Shown: in pieces, positions 12,563 to 12,637 of the stretch
Layout: each line of letters starts with the position of its first letter
Numbering within the stretch: position 1 is the stretch's first letter
Assembly: GCA_946623485.1 (NCBI GenBank)
Contig: CAMORF010000024.1
Location: forward strand, 1-12,637
Origin: an uncultured Clostridia bacterium
GTDB lineage: Bacteria; Bacillota; Clostridia; Lachnospirales; Lachnospiraceae
Direction of reading: 5' to 3'
Length of the DNA stretch: 12,637 bases
Made by a program: the position numbers and the translations under genes
The notes under the pieces: generated by a model
Told to the model about the DNA's origin: nothing
Databases searched by the model: none
What the model saw: the letters and a program-made list of their open reading frames with translations, nothing else

Positions 12563-12637
12563 GTCAATGTGAACAGACATAAGATAAGGATCTGTTACAA
12601 AATAACTTGTACATCTTGCTTGTCTTTTCATCCGATA

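Overview
All genes in this window lie on the + strand. The content points to an anaerobic Clostridia genome, most likely Lachnospiraceae. The reasons are strong AAGGAG-type ribosome binding sites, sigma-A-like promoters, a monomeric [FeFe] hydrogenase of the group B type, a HlyD/MacB-like export system of the Gram-positive kind, and a secreted Ig-like (BIG2) protein next to bacterial glycogen synthase. The family assignment is inference from protein content, because no database could be searched.

Layout. (1) 1-2913: the 3' part of a HlyD/MacA-type efflux adaptor gene whose 5' end lies outside the window, then a MacB/FtsX-type ABC permease. No ATPase gene lies between them. (2) 2941-4968: a terminator that physically overlaps a strong promoter, then rpsB and tsf (ribosomal protein S2 and elongation factor Ts) with a structured leader and a hairpin-rich spacer. 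A strong intrinsic terminator follows at 5060-5095. (3) 5097-5354: a gene-free stretch holding two different tandem repeats, a pair of 26-bp units and an array of 11-bp units with a 33-bp superperiod. The array runs up to the start of (4) a group B-like [FeFe] hydrogenase at 5355-6827. (5) 6885-9488: a promoter, a long structured leader and a three-gene polar amino acid (possibly cystine-type) ABC importer in the order permease, ATPase, binding protein. The binding protein has a signal peptide but no cysteine at all, so it cannot be a lipoprotein. (6) 9595-12541: a promoter, a secreted Ig-like protein, and glgA (glycogen synthase) 33 bp behind it. A 16-bp tandem duplication spans the glgA stop codon.

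Functionally this is mostly ordinary chromosomal backbone: translation, energy metabolism, nutrient uptake and storage polysaccharide. I see no phage, IS element, CRISPR array, tRNA or rRNA. The unusual material is in the non-coding parts: the repeat array in front of the hydrogenase, the terminator/promoter overlap before rpsB, and the structured leader of the amino acid transporter operon. I did not find a convincing new multi-gene system.
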